Origin: Saprospirales bacterium
Lineage (GTDB): Bacteria; Bacteroidota; Bacteroidia; Chitinophagales; Saprospiraceae
Reading direction: 5' to 3'
DNA length: 64,000 nucleotides
Assembly: GCA_016703765.1 (NCBI GenBank)
Contig: JADJBL010000024.1
Span: 20,669 to 84,668, forward strand
In this document: piece by piece, positions 22,664 through 32,864 of the stretch
Layout of the letters: each line of letters begins with the position of its first letter
How positions within the stretch are numbered: position 1 is the first letter of the stretch
Made by a program: the position numbers and the translations under genes
The notes under the pieces: model-generated
Database searches by the model: none
The model's input: only the letters and a program-made list of their open reading frames with translations
What the model was told of the DNA's origin: nothing

Positions 22664-25138
22664 ATGCCCTACTCCATACTCCATATTCGCGAAATTCTCC
22701 AGGCCTCCTGGCTCAACGACCCGCCGATCGAGCGGCAGGTGGAGCATTTGCTGCACGACAGCCGGCAGATCCTTTTCCCGGATCTGGCCTTGTTCTTCGC
22801 CCTCGTGGGGCCCAGGCAGGATGGACATCGCTTTATCCGGGAGGCTTATGCGGCCGGGGTCAGAAATTTTGTGGTGTCGAAAGCAGTGCCGGTCGAACGG
22901 TACCCGGAGGCCAATTTCCTGAAAGTCGAAGACGGCGCCCGGGCCATGCAAACGCTGGCCGCCTATCACCGCAAGCAATTCGACATTCCGGTGATCGGCA
23001 TTACGGGGAGCAACGGAAAGACCATCGTCAAGGAATGGCTCTACCAGTTGCTTCAGGACCATTACCACATCGTCCGAAGTCCCAAAAGTTATAATTCCCA
23101 GATCGGCGTCCCGCTTTCGGTCTGGCAAATGCAGGAATCTCACGAACTGGCGATTTTCGAAGCGGGCATCTCCCAAATGGGGGAAATGGAGCACCTGGCC
23201 GAAGTCATCCGGCCCACCATGGGGGTCATCACCAATATCGGCGACGCGCATAACGAAGGCTTCCCTTCCCTGGAACTCAAACTCAGGGAAAAAATCGGGC
23301 TTTTCTTCAGCGCCGAACCCATCATCTACCGAAACGACGACGAGCTCATCGGCCGGGTTTTGCGAGAAACCTACCCGGACAAAAAACTCTTTTGCTGGTC
23401 CGGCGCCGGCCGCGAGGCCGACCTGCACATCGGCGAGCTGCGCTTTTCCCGCAACGGGGCCGCCATGGACGGCGACTTCGGCGGAGAATCCTTTACCGTC
23501 GAAGTCCCTTTCACCGACGGAGCCTCTATCGAAAATGCCCTCCACTGCCTGGCTGTTTTGTTGTCCCTCGGCCACCCGGTTGCCGAAGCGGCCAGGCGTC
23601 TGGCCCGGCTCGAACCCGTGGCCATGCGCCTGGAGTTGAAAGCCGGTATCGACAATTGCACCCTCATCAACGACTCCTACAATTCGGATCTGAGCTCCCT
23701 GGCCATCGCCCTCCATTTCCTACAGCAACAGGGAGGCCATACCCACCGCACCCTCATCCTGTCCGATATCCTCCAGAGCGGGAAAAAAGCCCGCGAGCTC
23801 TACCGACAGGTAGCCGGACTGGTCGTGGAAAAAAAGGTGGACGCCTTCATCGGCATCGGATCCGAGGTGGTTCATATCCGCCCCTTCCTTCCCGACAGTC
23901 TGCCGGCCTCCTTTTTTGCCGATACCGAAGAATTTCTCCGACAGCTCGAGCCCCATGCGTTTCGCAATCAGACTATTCTGTTGAAAGGCGCCAGGGCCTT
24001 CCATTTCGAACAGATCGCAAACCGGCTTTCCCAGAAGGCCCATAAAACCGTCCTGGAAATCAACCTCGACGCCCTTCGCCATAATCTCCACGTGTTCCAG
24101 CGCCTCCTTCAGCCGGGGGTGAAGACCATGGTGATGGTAAAAGCCTCCGCCTATGGCTCCGGCGCTACGGAGGTAGCCCGCCTGCTCGAACTCCAGCGGG
24201 TCGATTACCTCGGCGTGGCCTACGCAGATGAGGGGGTGGAATTGCGAAAAGCGGATATCCGGCTCCCCATTCTGGTGCTCAATCCCGAAGAGGCGAGCTT
24301 CGACCTCCTCTTCCGCTACCAGCTCGAACCCGAGATATACAGCGTGGGATTGTTGAAAAAATTTCTCGAAGCCCTTCCGGAGGATATCGGACAATTTCAA
24401 ATCCACCTCAAACTGGAAACGGGAATGAATCGGCTGGGGCTTTCGGGAAAAGATATTCCGGAGCTGCTCGAATTGCTGAAGAAAGCTCCGGCGGTGCGCG
24501 TAGCCAGCGTGCTCTCCCACCTGGCCGCGAGCGAGGACCCCGTCCAGGACGAATATACCCACGGGCAGGCCCGGCGTTTTGACGAGGGCTACGAGCCCCT
24601 GGCCGAAGGCCTCGGATACCGGCCCCTGCGGCACTTGCTCAACTCCGGGGGCATCGTCCGTTTCCGGCAATACCAGATGGACATGGTTCGTTTGGGAATC
24701 GGATTGTATGGGGTGGAAAACAGCAGGGAATTAAGGGGGCTCCTACGCCCGGTCCTCACCCTGAAGGCCACCGTGTCACAGATCCGGGAAATCGCGAGCG
24801 GGGAAACCGTGGGCTACGGCAGGCATGGGGTGGCGAATACCCCCAAGCGGATCGCTACGATCAGCATCGGCTATGCCGACGGATTGCTGCGGTTGGCGGG
24901 CAATGGCCGTTTTCAGGTCCTGATCCGCGGACGAAGAGCGCCGACTTTCGGCAACGTCTGCATGGATATGACCATGATAGACGTCACCGGGGTAGGCGAC
25001 GCAAGCGAAGGGGATGAAGTAATCCTTTTCGGAAACGAACTCCCCGTGGAAGAGCTGGCAACAGCCCTGCAAACCATCCCCTATGAAGTCCTGACCAACC
25101 TGTCCGAACGCCTCAAACGCGTTTATTGGCAGGAGTAA
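22664..25138 (+). CDS. Bifunctional MurF ligase / alanine racemase
   Basis: Fusion of two cell-wall enzymes: UDP-MurNAc-tripeptide:D-Ala-D-Ala ligase (about 1-450) and PLP-dependent alanine racemase (about 460-824), which supplies D-Ala. Seen: ligase ATP loop GITGSNGKTIVKEW, NIGDAHNEGF and NDSYNSDLSSL; racemase PLP lysine near residue 491 in MVMVKASAYGSGATEV, and the catalytic region YGRHGVANTPKRIATISIGYADGL. The fusion is well known in Bacteroidota. The third residue block of the ligase loop (NGKTIVKEW) fits MurF rather than MurC/D/E. The downstream chaperone genes have their own promoter. Confidence 0.96.
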   Translation: MPYSILHIREILQASWLNDPPIERQVEHLLHDSRQILFPDLALFFALVGPRQDGHRFIREAYAAGVRNFVVSKAVPVERYPEANFLKVEDGARAMQTLAAYHRKQFDIPVIGITGSNGKTIVKEWLYQLLQDHYHIVRSPKSYNSQIGVPLSVWQMQESHELAIFEAGISQMGEMEHLAEVIRPTMGVITNIGDAHNEGFPSLELKLREKIGLFFSAEPIIYRNDDELIGRVLRETYPDKKLFCWSGAGREADLHIGELRFSRNGAAMDGDFGGESFTVEVPFTDGASIENALHCLAVLLSLGHPVAEAARRLARLEPVAMRLELKAGIDNCTLINDSYNSDLSSLAIALHFLQQQGGHTHRTLILSDILQSGKKARELYRQVAGLVVEKKVDAFIGIGSEVVHIRPFLPDSLPASFFADTEEFLRQLEPHAFRNQTILLKGARAFHFEQIANRLSQKAHKTVLEINLDALRHNLHVFQRLLQPGVKTMVMVKASAYGSGATEVARLLELQRVDYLGVAYADEGVELRKADIRLPILVLNPEEASFDLLFRYQLEPEIYSVGLLKKFLEALPEDIGQFQIHLKLETGMNRLGLSGKDIPELLELLKKAPAVRVASVLSHLAASEDPVQDEYTHGQARRFDEGYEPLAEGLGYRPLRHLLNSGGIVRFRQYQMDMVRLGIGLYGVENSRELRGLLRPVLTLKATVSQIREIASGETVGYGRHGVANTPKRIATISIGYADGLLRLAGNGRFQVLIRGRRAPTFGNVCMDMTMIDVTGVGDASEGDEVILFGNELPVEELATALQTIPYEVLTNLSERLKRVYWQE

Positions 25139-25151
25139 ACTGGAAAATTGC

Positions 25152-25160
25152 TAACTTTGC
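25152..25160 (+). promoter_or_regulatory. -7 element of the parvulin gene cluster
   Basis: TAACTTTGC, a full match to TAnnTTTGC, 51 bases before the first parvulin gene's ATG. Confidence 0.6.
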
Positions 25161-25210
25161 GGCCGCCTTCGACGAAGGCATTACAAAATTTTTAATAAAA
25201 CTACTACCCG

Positions 25211-27199
25211 ATGATACGCAATCGTTTTTTCCTGTTCCTGGCCTTGATGCTCGCCTGGGTCATCGCTGCCGATGCGCAGAAAGAAAAATCCAAAACCAAG
25301 GAGGAGGACCCGATCCTTTTTACCGTGAACGGCGAGCCGGTCCGGGTTTCCGAATTCACCTATATCTATACGAAGACGAACGGGCCGCGGGCCAACTTTT
25401 CGAAGCAATCCCTGGAGGAATACCTGGAATTGTACCAGCGTTTCAAACTCAAGGTCCAGAAGGCCAAAGCCATGCGGCTCGACACCATCCCCGCCCTCAA
25501 GACCGAACTGGAAGGGTATCGCCGCCAACTTGCAGATTCTTACCTGATCGATCGCGAAGTGACCGAGCGCCTGGTCGAAGAAGCCTATAAATATACGCTG
25601 GAAGACGTGGATATCAGCCACATCCTCGTGTTGATCCCCGGCGACGGGCAGGACACTATGCGGTCCTTCCAGAAAATAACCGACGCCAAATCCATGCTGG
25701 AAATGGGCGAGCCCTTCGACAGCGTGGCGGTCAAATTTTCGGAAGACAAATCTGCGAGAACGAACTTCGGGCATGTGGGCTACGTGACCGCGCTGTTTCC
25801 CAAAGGCTTGTACAAAATGGAAAAAGCCGCCTATACCGCGCCGATCGGCCGCCTGGTCGGCCCCATCCGCACTGGGGCAGGGTATCACCTTCTGATGGTC
25901 CACGGCCGCAGACCGGCCCGCGGCGAGGTGGAATGCGCCCATATCCTGGTCCGCAAATCCACGGAAACCGGAGTGCTCAAGGATGCCAAAGGACGGATCG
26001 ATAGTATTTACCAGGCCCTCGAGGCCGGAACCAGCTTTGAGGAGCTGGCCAGGGTGACTTCCGAGGACAAGCGCACCAACCTCAAAGGGGGGCATATCGG
26101 CGTGTTCGGGATCAACCGCTTTGAAAGATCCTTTGAAGACGCCGCTTTCAACCTGGAAAAAGAGGGAACCTACTCCAAACCCTTTGAAACCACTGCCGGC
26201 TGGCATATCATCAAACTCATTTCCAAGCGCCCGGTCGGCCCCTACAATACCGCCAAAGCGGGTCTGATGACCAAAATAAAAGACGACACCCGTTTTGAAG
26301 AAGCCAAGGTGTCCATGGTCGAACGCATCAAAAAGGATAATGATTTCAAGGAGTTTAATACAACCCTCAGCAGCTTCGCCGACACTTTAACAAAGGATTT
26401 CCTGACGTATAAATGGAAAGCGCCGGAGACCAAGCCGCAGGCCATCCTCTTTGCCTTCGGTTCTAAATACAAAGCCTCGCTCGGCGATTTTATGGACTTT
26501 CTCGACCGTTCATCCCGGAAGCGCATCCGCCTGGCCAATACGCCGGTAGCCGATGCCGTCAAGAGCCTGTACGACGAGTTCGTCGTCGAGCAGACCCTGA
26601 AATTTGAAGAGCAGCAACTCGAAACCAAGTATCCCGAATTCAAAGCCCTCATGCGGGAATACGAAGAAGGGATCCTTCTGTTCGAAGCGACCAAAATGAT
26701 CGTATGGGACAAGGCCGCGCAGGATACTGTCGGGCTGGAACAATTTTACCAGACCATCAAAGGCAAATACGCATGGGGAGAACGGGCCGAGTTGAGCGTG
26801 TACTCCCTCAACAGCCTGGAATCCGGTATGCTCGACCGCGTGCAGAAATTCGCAGCTAAAAATACGCCGGAAGAGGTGTTGAAAAAATTCAACGTAGGCC
26901 AGGATACGATTCTGGTGTACGGGACCAAAACGGTGGAAAAAGGCCGCAGCAAACTGGTCGAAAATATGGCCTGGGAGGTCGGCGCCTACTCCACCCCCGA
27001 AGTAAACGAGCGGGAAAAAACCCTCAGCTTTGTCAAGATCGAAAAGATCATTCCCAAAGCCGAAAAGACGCTGGATGAAGCAAGAGGCTATATCATCGCC
27101 GATTACCAGGACTACCTCGAAAAACTGTGGGTGGAGGAACTCAAAAAAGAGTACCCCGTCAAAGTGCATGAAGAAGTATTCCGCAGCCTGATTAAATAA
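25211..27199 (+). CDS. Periplasmic peptidyl-prolyl isomerase with two parvulin domains
   Basis: Secreted chaperone of 662 residues. Seen: a signal peptide (FFLFLALMLAWVIAADAQ), an N-terminal chaperone helix region, two PPIC parvulin domains in tandem (about 135-235 with DISHILVLIPGDGQ; about 240-345 with VECAHILVRKSTETG, GGHIGVFGINRFERSFEDA and AGWHIIKLISKRP), and a long C-terminal helical part (about 350-660) without a recognised domain. Such proteins help fold outer-membrane barrels and T9SS parts. First of three adjacent chaperone genes; the next begins 4 bases after its stop. Confidence 0.9.
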   Translation: MIRNRFFLFLALMLAWVIAADAQKEKSKTKEEDPILFTVNGEPVRVSEFTYIYTKTNGPRANFSKQSLEEYLELYQRFKLKVQKAKAMRLDTIPALKTELEGYRRQLADSYLIDREVTERLVEEAYKYTLEDVDISHILVLIPGDGQDTMRSFQKITDAKSMLEMGEPFDSVAVKFSEDKSARTNFGHVGYVTALFPKGLYKMEKAAYTAPIGRLVGPIRTGAGYHLLMVHGRRPARGEVECAHILVRKSTETGVLKDAKGRIDSIYQALEAGTSFEELARVTSEDKRTNLKGGHIGVFGINRFERSFEDAAFNLEKEGTYSKPFETTAGWHIIKLISKRPVGPYNTAKAGLMTKIKDDTRFEEAKVSMVERIKKDNDFKEFNTTLSSFADTLTKDFLTYKWKAPETKPQAILFAFGSKYKASLGDFMDFLDRSSRKRIRLANTPVADAVKSLYDEFVVEQTLKFEEQQLETKYPEFKALMREYEEGILLFEATKMIVWDKAAQDTVGLEQFYQTIKGKYAWGERAELSVYSLNSLESGMLDRVQKFAAKNTPEEVLKKFNVGQDTILVYGTKTVEKGRSKLVENMAWEVGAYSTPEVNEREKTLSFVKIEKIIPKAEKTLDEARGYIIADYQDYLEKLWVEELKKEYPVKVHEEVFRSLIK

Positions 27200-27203
27200 C
27201 CCG

Positions 27204-28075
27204 ATGAATAAAAAAATCCTGCTCCGGCGATCTGGTATGTCCTCGCTCTATGGATCTCACTCCTGGGGGCTTGCCAGCCCGCATCCGTTAAAAACGATCC
27301 CAACAACCGGGCCCTGGCCAAGGTGCATAATAAGACCCTGTACCTGGCCGATCTGGAAGGCATGATCCCCGCAGAAACCTCCTCGGAAGACAGCGCGCAG
27401 ATCATCAATGCCTATATCGAGCGCTGGGTGCGGGATGCGGCCCTGATGTACGAGGCGGAACGAAATGTGCCCAAAGATCTCAATATCGACAAGCTCGTCA
27501 GGGATTACCGGGCCTCCCTCATCCGCCATACCTACGAGAAGATCCTCATCGAACAACTCCTCGACTCCACGGTCACCACAAAGCAGCTAACGGATTACTA
27601 CAAGGATAACGAAGATCAATTCAAGCTCGGAAGCGATATCGCAAGGTGCCGCTTTATCCAGTTGCCCAAGAGAGCGCCCGATCTGGCCCGTTTCGAAAAA
27701 CTCTGGAAAAGCGACAAAGTGGAGGACTTCCAGTTGATGGTGGCCTACTGCAACGACCTTGCGGTGGCCAAACTCCTCGACGACAGCCTTTGGTACGGAC
27801 TTCCCGAATTGCAAGCCCAATGGCCCGGCAACCCCGGCGAATTGAGTAGCGTGCAGCCCGGCAAAAAAATTACGCGGCGCGATGAAAACTTCATCTACTA
27901 TTTCCAGATGGGCCAGGTCATACGGGAAAAGGAATCCGCTCCTCTTTCCTACGTGGCCGAGCAGATAAAAAAAATGATCCTGCACCAGCGGAAAATGAAA
28001 CTCTTTGACGAAACCAGGGAAAATATGTACCAGGATGCCCTCAAGCGCAACCAGGTCAGCGTTTATCAGAATTAG
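27204..28075 (+). CDS. Lipoprotein related to SurA-type chaperones, frameshifted
   Basis: About 290 residues after correction. From ATG 27204 the frame runs for only a few codons; the conserved protein continues in the next frame. Adding one A to the A7 run at 27210-27216 gives a start of [20 protein letters not shown] followed by LLGAC, a good lipobox, so it is an outer- or inner-membrane lipoprotein. The rest is helical with a middle segment ([20 protein letters not shown]) that occupies the place of a parvulin domain but lacks its conserved residues. Position between a double parvulin and SurA suggests a chaperone partner; enzyme activity is doubtful. Confidence 0.75.
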
Positions 28076-28094
28076 CACTTTGAAAAATACCGCG

Positions 28095-29459
28095 ATGCCA
28101 AACCTCCTCTCTTTTTTCAGCCGGTTTATCCCGACACTTTTGTTCCTGACCCTGGCCCTGCAAACCGGCCTTTCCCAAAAATCGACCATCGACAAGGTGG
28201 TCGCCACCGTCGGAGGAGAACTCATCCTCCTGTCGGAGATCGAAGAACAAAAAGCGGCCCTCGAAGCCCAGCAAGGCGGCCTCCCGCCGGAAGCCTCCTG
28301 CCTTATCCTCGATAATATCATGGCCCAGAAACTCCTGGTCAACCAGGCTAAACTCGACAGTATCATCGTGCTCGACGCCGAAGTGGAAGCCCAGCTGGAC
28401 CTTCGCATCGAGCAGATCCTGGCCTATATGAACAACGACTACCAGCAGTTTGAGGACTATTATGGCCAGACCGTTACCCAGGTCAAGGATCAGTTCCGCA
28501 ATGAATTGCGCGACCAGATACTCGCGGAGAGAATGCGCGGCCAGGTTCTCACGGGCATCACCGTTACCCCTGCGGAGGTGAAGGCCTTTTTCAGCCGCAT
28601 TCCAGCCGACAGCCTTCCGTATTTCAACTCCGAGGTGGAGGTATCGGAAATTGTGTACCGCCCAAAAATCAACGAAGCGGAACGCAAGATCGCCATGGAC
28701 AAATTGACCGATTTGCGCGAACGTATCCTCGTCAAAGGGGAGGATTTTGCGGCCCTGGCCCAAAAATACTCCGACGATTTCGCCTCCGGCCGCATCGGCG
28801 GAGACCTGGGCTTGACCAAGCGTGGGAAATTCGTGCCCAATTTCGAGGCGGCAGCCTATAATCTGGAAGTCGATGAAATTTCATCCATCGTGGAGACCGA
28901 GTTCGGTTTTCACATTATCCAGTTGCTCGAAAGGCGCGGCAATTCCATCCATACCCGGCATATCCTTATCAAGCCGGAAATTACGGAAGACGACCTGAAA
29001 CTGGCGGAGGAAAAACTGGACAGTGTCCGCGAACTGATCCTGACCGACTCCGTGGTATTTTCAAAAGCCTTAAAAGATTTTGGCTTTAAAGACGTGCAGA
29101 GTTTCAACAACGACGGCCGGATGATCAACCAGCGAACGGGCAACAATTTCTTCGAAATCGCCGACCTCGAACCCGATATCTATTTCGCCCTCGACACCCT
29201 GGAAATAGGCGAAATTTCTGCTCCTTTCGCTTTTCGTTCGCCCAGCGGCGAAATACTGTTCCGCATGGTAAAACTCGTCTCCCGAAGCAATCCCCACCGG
29301 GCCAACCTCCGCGAAGACTATTCGAAAATTCAGGCCGCAGCCGTGGAGGAAAAGAAAAACATCCTCCTCAACGAATGGGTGCAGGAGAAAGTGTTCAGCA
29401 CTTTTATCTCCATCGATCCCCTATTTGCCGACTGCCCCACATTGGAAAAATGGAGATAA
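28095..29459 (+). CDS. surA: SurA-type peptidyl-prolyl isomerase / outer-membrane protein chaperone
   Basis: Periplasmic chaperone for outer-membrane proteins. Seen: a signal peptide ([18 protein letters not shown]), the SurA N-terminal domain ([28 protein letters not shown]-type helix), a parvulin domain at about 175-275 ([49 protein letters not shown]) and a second, weaker one at about 285-390. Start placed at ATG 28095 because the signal peptide begins there; the open frame upstream overlaps the previous gene. Ends in a strong terminator whose arm includes the stop codon. Confidence 0.93.
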   Translation: MPNLLSFFSRFIPTLLFLTLALQTGLSQKSTIDKVVATVGGELILLSEIEEQKAALEAQQGGLPPEASCLILDNIMAQKLLVNQAKLDSIIVLDAEVEAQLDLRIEQILAYMNNDYQQFEDYYGQTVTQVKDQFRNELRDQILAERMRGQVLTGITVTPAEVKAFFSRIPADSLPYFNSEVEVSEIVYRPKINEAERKIAMDKLTDLRERILVKGEDFAALAQKYSDDFASGRIGGDLGLTKRGKFVPNFEAAAYNLEVDEISSIVETEFGFHIIQLLERRGNSIHTRHILIKPEITEDDLKLAEEKLDSVRELILTDSVVFSKALKDFGFKDVQSFNNDGRMINQRTGNNFFEIADLEPDIYFALDTLEIGEISAPFAFRSPSGEILFRMVKLVSRSNPHRANLREDYSKIQAAAVEEKKNILLNEWVQEKVFSTFISIDPLFADCPTLEKWR

Positions 29460-29495
29460 AAAAGAAGGGCGGCTTACAGGCCACCCTTCTTTTTT
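29458..29495. terminator. Terminator of the surA cluster
   Basis: Arms 29458-29473 and 29480-29495 (AAAAAAGAAGGGCGGC and its complement with one C/A mismatch), loop TTACAG, ending in a T run on the plus strand. Confidence 0.85.
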
Positions 29496-29533
29496 AATTC
29501 AGTGCATCCATTTCTTCTTAAAAAATGCAGATA

Positions 29534-29572
29534 AAAAGAATGGCGTCCGCCTGAGGCGGACGCCATTCTTTT
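29534..29572. terminator. Terminator of the POT transporter gene
   Basis: Perfect 18-base arms (29534-29551, 29555-29572) around TGA; A and T runs at the two ends make it work in either direction. It begins 2 bases beyond the transporter stop. Confidence 0.85.
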
Positions 29573-29573
29573 A

Positions 29574-31138
29574 TTAATTCACCCCATGCATCCATTTCTT
29601 CAGGAAAGGGGTCAGCAGGAGCAGTAATACCGCCGCGGCGAGCACCACGTAAACGCCCCACATCAAATACACATCTGCAAAAGCTTTCAGGGCCGTCGCG
29701 CTGCTCGTGTCTTCGCCCGGAGCGGCGATGAGCTTCCCGAGTTCGCCCGCGATCTTGTGGGCAAAAGCGATAGACAAAAACCAGGCGCCCATCACAAAAC
29801 CGACGACTTTGGCCGGGGCCAGCTTGGTCACGACGGAAAGCCCGACCGGAGAAAGACTCAATTCGCCGGTGGTATGGAACAGGTACATCCCCAGCAGGAA
29901 GATCAGCGGGATCAAGGTGCCCTGATCGGCCGTGCCGATGACGCTTCGAATACCCCAGACGATTACGAAATATCCTATAGCCAACTGGATCAGACCGTAG
30001 AAAAACTTCATGGGCGTTCGAGGCTCCCTGTTAGACTTGCCCAGTTTGACCCAAATCCAGGAAAAGACCGGGGCGAGCAAGATGATGTACAAGGGGTTGA
30101 GCGCCTGCAATTGAGAGGCCTCCATTCCGTGCAGGTTCACATACCTGTCCGTTAGAATGTTAAGCGAACCGCCTGCCTGCTCGAAAAGAATCCAGAAGAT
30201 CATGTGGAAGAAGAACAGGAAGAGAAAGACAATCATACGCTGGCCCTCTTCCTTGTCTTTTGCCGTAAGGGAGGTATAGACAATATATCCTATGATGGCC
30301 AGACCTCCGATAACGAGGATATAGCTGGTTACGCCTTCTGCGTTGATCAGCAGGAAAAAACCGGAATAACGGCCAGGGCGCCGATGATAATGAGCACTTG
30401 CTTGCTGAGACCGAACATGTAGGGCTTCTTGTAGTCCACCGGATCGGGAGGAGTGCCTTTGTCTTCAAATTCGCGCATGTTGCGCCAGAATACGATCACC
30501 CCTAAAACCATGCCGAGGCCGGCGGCCAGGAAACCCAGCGACCAGTCGATGCGCTCGCCGAGGTAACCGCAGGTGATCGGCGCCAGGAAAGCCCCGATAT
30601 TGATACCCATGTAAAAGATGGTGAAGGCGCCGTCTTTCCGGGTATCGTTCTTTTCATAAAACGTCCCGAGGAAGCTGGAGATATTGGGCTTGAAAAAGCC
30701 GTTCCCCACCGTGAGCATGGCTAAACCGAGGAAGAAGGTCGTCTCCCCGAGATCCGCTCCTGCCGTACCTGCCAGCATAAACTGCCCGCCGGCCATGAGG
30801 ATACCCCCTGTGATCACCGCATTGCGGAAACCCATGATCTTGTCGGCAAGCAATCCACCGATGATAGGCGCTGCATACAACAGGGCGTTGTAAGCGCCGT
30901 AAATGCCATAAGCCCTTGCATCTCCATCGCCTTGCGCCAATTGCTCAAACAACACTTTGGTCATGTACAAAATGAGCAGGGCTCGCATGCCGTAAAAAGA
31001 AAAGCGCTCCCAAAGCTCTGCGAAAAAGAGCGTAAAGAGCGCTTTTGGGTGGACCTTGCGCTGGGAGTAGACCACCAGGGGTATCCAGATAAGGACAAAC
31101 ACCCAACCGAAGATTAGTAGACCTAATGCGAAATCCAT
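29574..31138 (-). CDS. POT-family proton-dependent oligopeptide transporter, frameshifted
   Basis: Inner-membrane symporter (major facilitator fold) taking up di- and tripeptides with protons. Seen: the family motif ELWERFSFYGMRALLILYM (the ExxER proton site) in TM1, GGLLADKIMGFRNAVITGG, and the later FFHMIFWILFEQAGGSLN. Corrected length is about 521 residues, usual for the family. The frame breaks at 30355-30360, where six A on the plus strand should be seven; correction joins AVIPVF to FLLINAEGVTSYIL. Probably monocistronic: a terminator follows and a divergence-free gap of 130 bases precedes it. Confidence 0.93.
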
Positions 31139-31272
31139 AAGTTCTTTTGTTAGAGGTTAAGTTTAGTTGCCAATGCCCGCCAAATATAGATTTTTTATTA
31201 CGCAAACCTAATGAAAGAAGTCTAAAATTCCGGAAAGACCGCTTTTGGCCTATTAAGCTGCGCCACACTCCT

Positions 31273-31902
31273 TCAATCCAAAAACAGGGAGTCGGATACC
31301 GGCCGCAGAGGCTGCCCCACTATTTCCAGAGACCAGCCGGCGCTGGTCACCATGTAGGCCATGATGTCGAACAGCTCATTTCCCTCCGCCTGCGCCTTTT
31401 CTATCAACCCGCTCTTGAGCGCCGCCTGCCGGATTTGCTCCTCCGCCCCTCTGCTGACCCGGAGGTAATCTTCATCCGAAAGCGGCCATAACATGGTGGC
31501 TTCCTTATCGAAGAAATCGACGTCGTGGTCGATGGCAAGGATCTCCGGATCCGGCAGCTTGCTGATCACCATCCTGCGCTCTTCCTCGTACACATCCACC
31601 TGGATGCCGTGGAGGTCGTAACCCACCAGCACCTTGGCCCTTACCCGGAGCTGAACGGTCTTCTTGAACTGGTCGGTGATCCAGTAATGAGAGCTGTAGA
31701 AAGAGGGACGATTCTCATAATCGTAGTACTCCACAAAACTGCCCTCGATCGTCACCAGCTTGCTCACCTGCTTGATCTTCTCCACAAGGATATGCGACTC
31801 CTCCGTTTGGGTGCTCCCGCCGAACTCCCAGGTTCGGCCCACCCAAAACCCGCCGGCAAAGAATAAGGCCAGCAGCAAAATGGTCCATCCGTCAACTCTC
31901 AT
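31273..31902 (-). CDS. DUF4230 domain protein
   Basis: Single-pass membrane protein of 209 residues with most of the chain outside the cytoplasm. Seen: an N-terminal TM helix (WTILLLALFFAGGFWVG) and a beta-rich domain with the block KLVTIEGSFVEYYDY, VRAKVLVGYDLHGIQVDV and ISKLPDPEILAIDHDVDFFD, which is the DUF4230 pattern. The family has no established function. It follows the DUF3108 gene on the same strand, separated by a terminator-like hairpin. Confidence 0.8.
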   Translation of the reverse strand: MRVDGWTILLLALFFAGGFWVGRTWEFGGSTQTEESHILVEKIKQVSKLVTIEGSFVEYYDYENRPSFYSSHYWITDQFKKTVQLRVRAKVLVGYDLHGIQVDVYEEERRMVISKLPDPEILAIDHDVDFFDKEATMLWPLSDEDYLRVSRGAEEQIRQAALKSGLIEKAQAEGNELFDIMAYMVTSAGWSLEIVGQPLRPVSDSLFLD

Positions 31903-31939
31903 ATTGGTGTATTTCCTTTAAAACTATCCTAAAACTACA

Positions 31940-31971
31940 AAGGGCCGTAAGATTTCCGTCTTACAGCCCTT
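31940..31971. terminator. Terminator between the DUF3108 and DUF4230 genes
   Basis: Arms 31940-31952 (AAGGGCCGTAAGA) and 31959-31971 pair with one mismatch around TTTCCG. Confidence 0.65.
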
Positions 31972-31994
31972 CATTTATTCTTGCTTCGCCTTTT

Positions 31995-32864
31995 TTAATC
32001 CTCGATCCTGGCATCCATCCCATTCCTCAAACCCTTCCAGGATTTGAGAACCACCTTGACCGAACCCACCGCCACCGGAGATTCGATCATCAGCGGGATC
32101 TTGTTCTTGTCGTCGGTGGCCCACATCTTCATCTCCGATCCTTCCTTGAAGTATTCACCTTCGATAACCTGAGGGCTGAACTCGATGGTATTGAATTTGC
32201 CCAGGCCCTTGATCGATTTCTCGGCTACCTTTCCCTTGTAGGTCATGTTCAATGGCCAAACCTCCTTGTCGATGAAGATCTTCACGGGCACTTTCTGGCC
32301 GGAATACATTTTTCCGAAATCGAGGTTGCGGGTGTAGTAGATCAGGGAAAGAAGATCGTGCATGCAGGGGTCCACCTTGTATTCCTTGTTCTCCTTGATA
32401 TTGTCCTTCGCCCTTCCGCGGGTGGAGAAAGCAGTGTTCTTTTTTTGATCGAAACTGACCTTGTCGTATAGTGTATATCCGCCCTCTCTGACATCCCGGA
32501 TGGAAAGCGAGGGAAGCAGGGAACCCTTCTCTACATAAGTGTCGTAATAGTCGCGAACCTTGAAAAACCACTCGTAAGAGCTATAAGTCGAGCCTTTCAC
32601 CGAGTAATGGAACTGCTCTTCGACCTCATTGACCCGAAAGACCACCTCTCCGGCGGGCACCCACACGAAATTGAGGTTGTAGTAAACTTTATAGGTGAGC
32701 TCCTCTCCGTGCTGGAAGGCGCTGTTGTAAATATTGCAAACATCGATGCCGGAATTCGCATCCGAACCCGATTGTCCCCCTGCCGGAAAGGGCATTGGAA
32801 CAAACCCAAGCAGAAGGGGCAGGCTAAAAACCGCCAACATCCACTTTAACCTCGTCTTTTTCAT
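31995..32864 (-). CDS. DUF3108 domain protein (secreted)
   Basis: 289 residues with a signal peptide (MLAVFSLPLLLGFVPMPF). Seen: FQHGEELTYKVYYNLNFVWVP, GEVVFRVNEVE, and the later LMIESPVAVGSVKVVLKSWKG, the start and end blocks of DUF3108, a periplasmic beta-sandwich family. The function is not known; lipid binding has been suggested for related folds but is not shown here. Overlaps the upstream flippase-like gene by 41 bases, so the two are cotranscribed. Confidence 0.8.
   Translation of the reverse strand: MKKTRLKWMLAVFSLPLLLGFVPMPFPAGGQSGSDANSGIDVCNIYNSAFQHGEELTYKVYYNLNFVWVPAGEVVFRVNEVEEQFHYSVKGSTYSSYEWFFKVRDYYDTYVEKGSLLPSLSIRDVREGGYTLYDKVSFDQKKNTAFSTRGRAKDNIKENKEYKVDPCMHDLLSLIYYTRNLDFGKMYSGQKVPVKIFIDKEVWPLNMTYKGKVAEKSIKGLGKFNTIEFSPQVIEGEYFKEGSEMKMWATDDKNKIPLMIESPVAVGSVKVVLKSWKGLRNGMDARIED

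Noticed and set aside
29458..29572. The two hairpins after surA as further members of the tandem-word repeat family
   Set aside because: They are simple GC stems with A/T runs and no internal word repetition, so ordinary terminators explain them.
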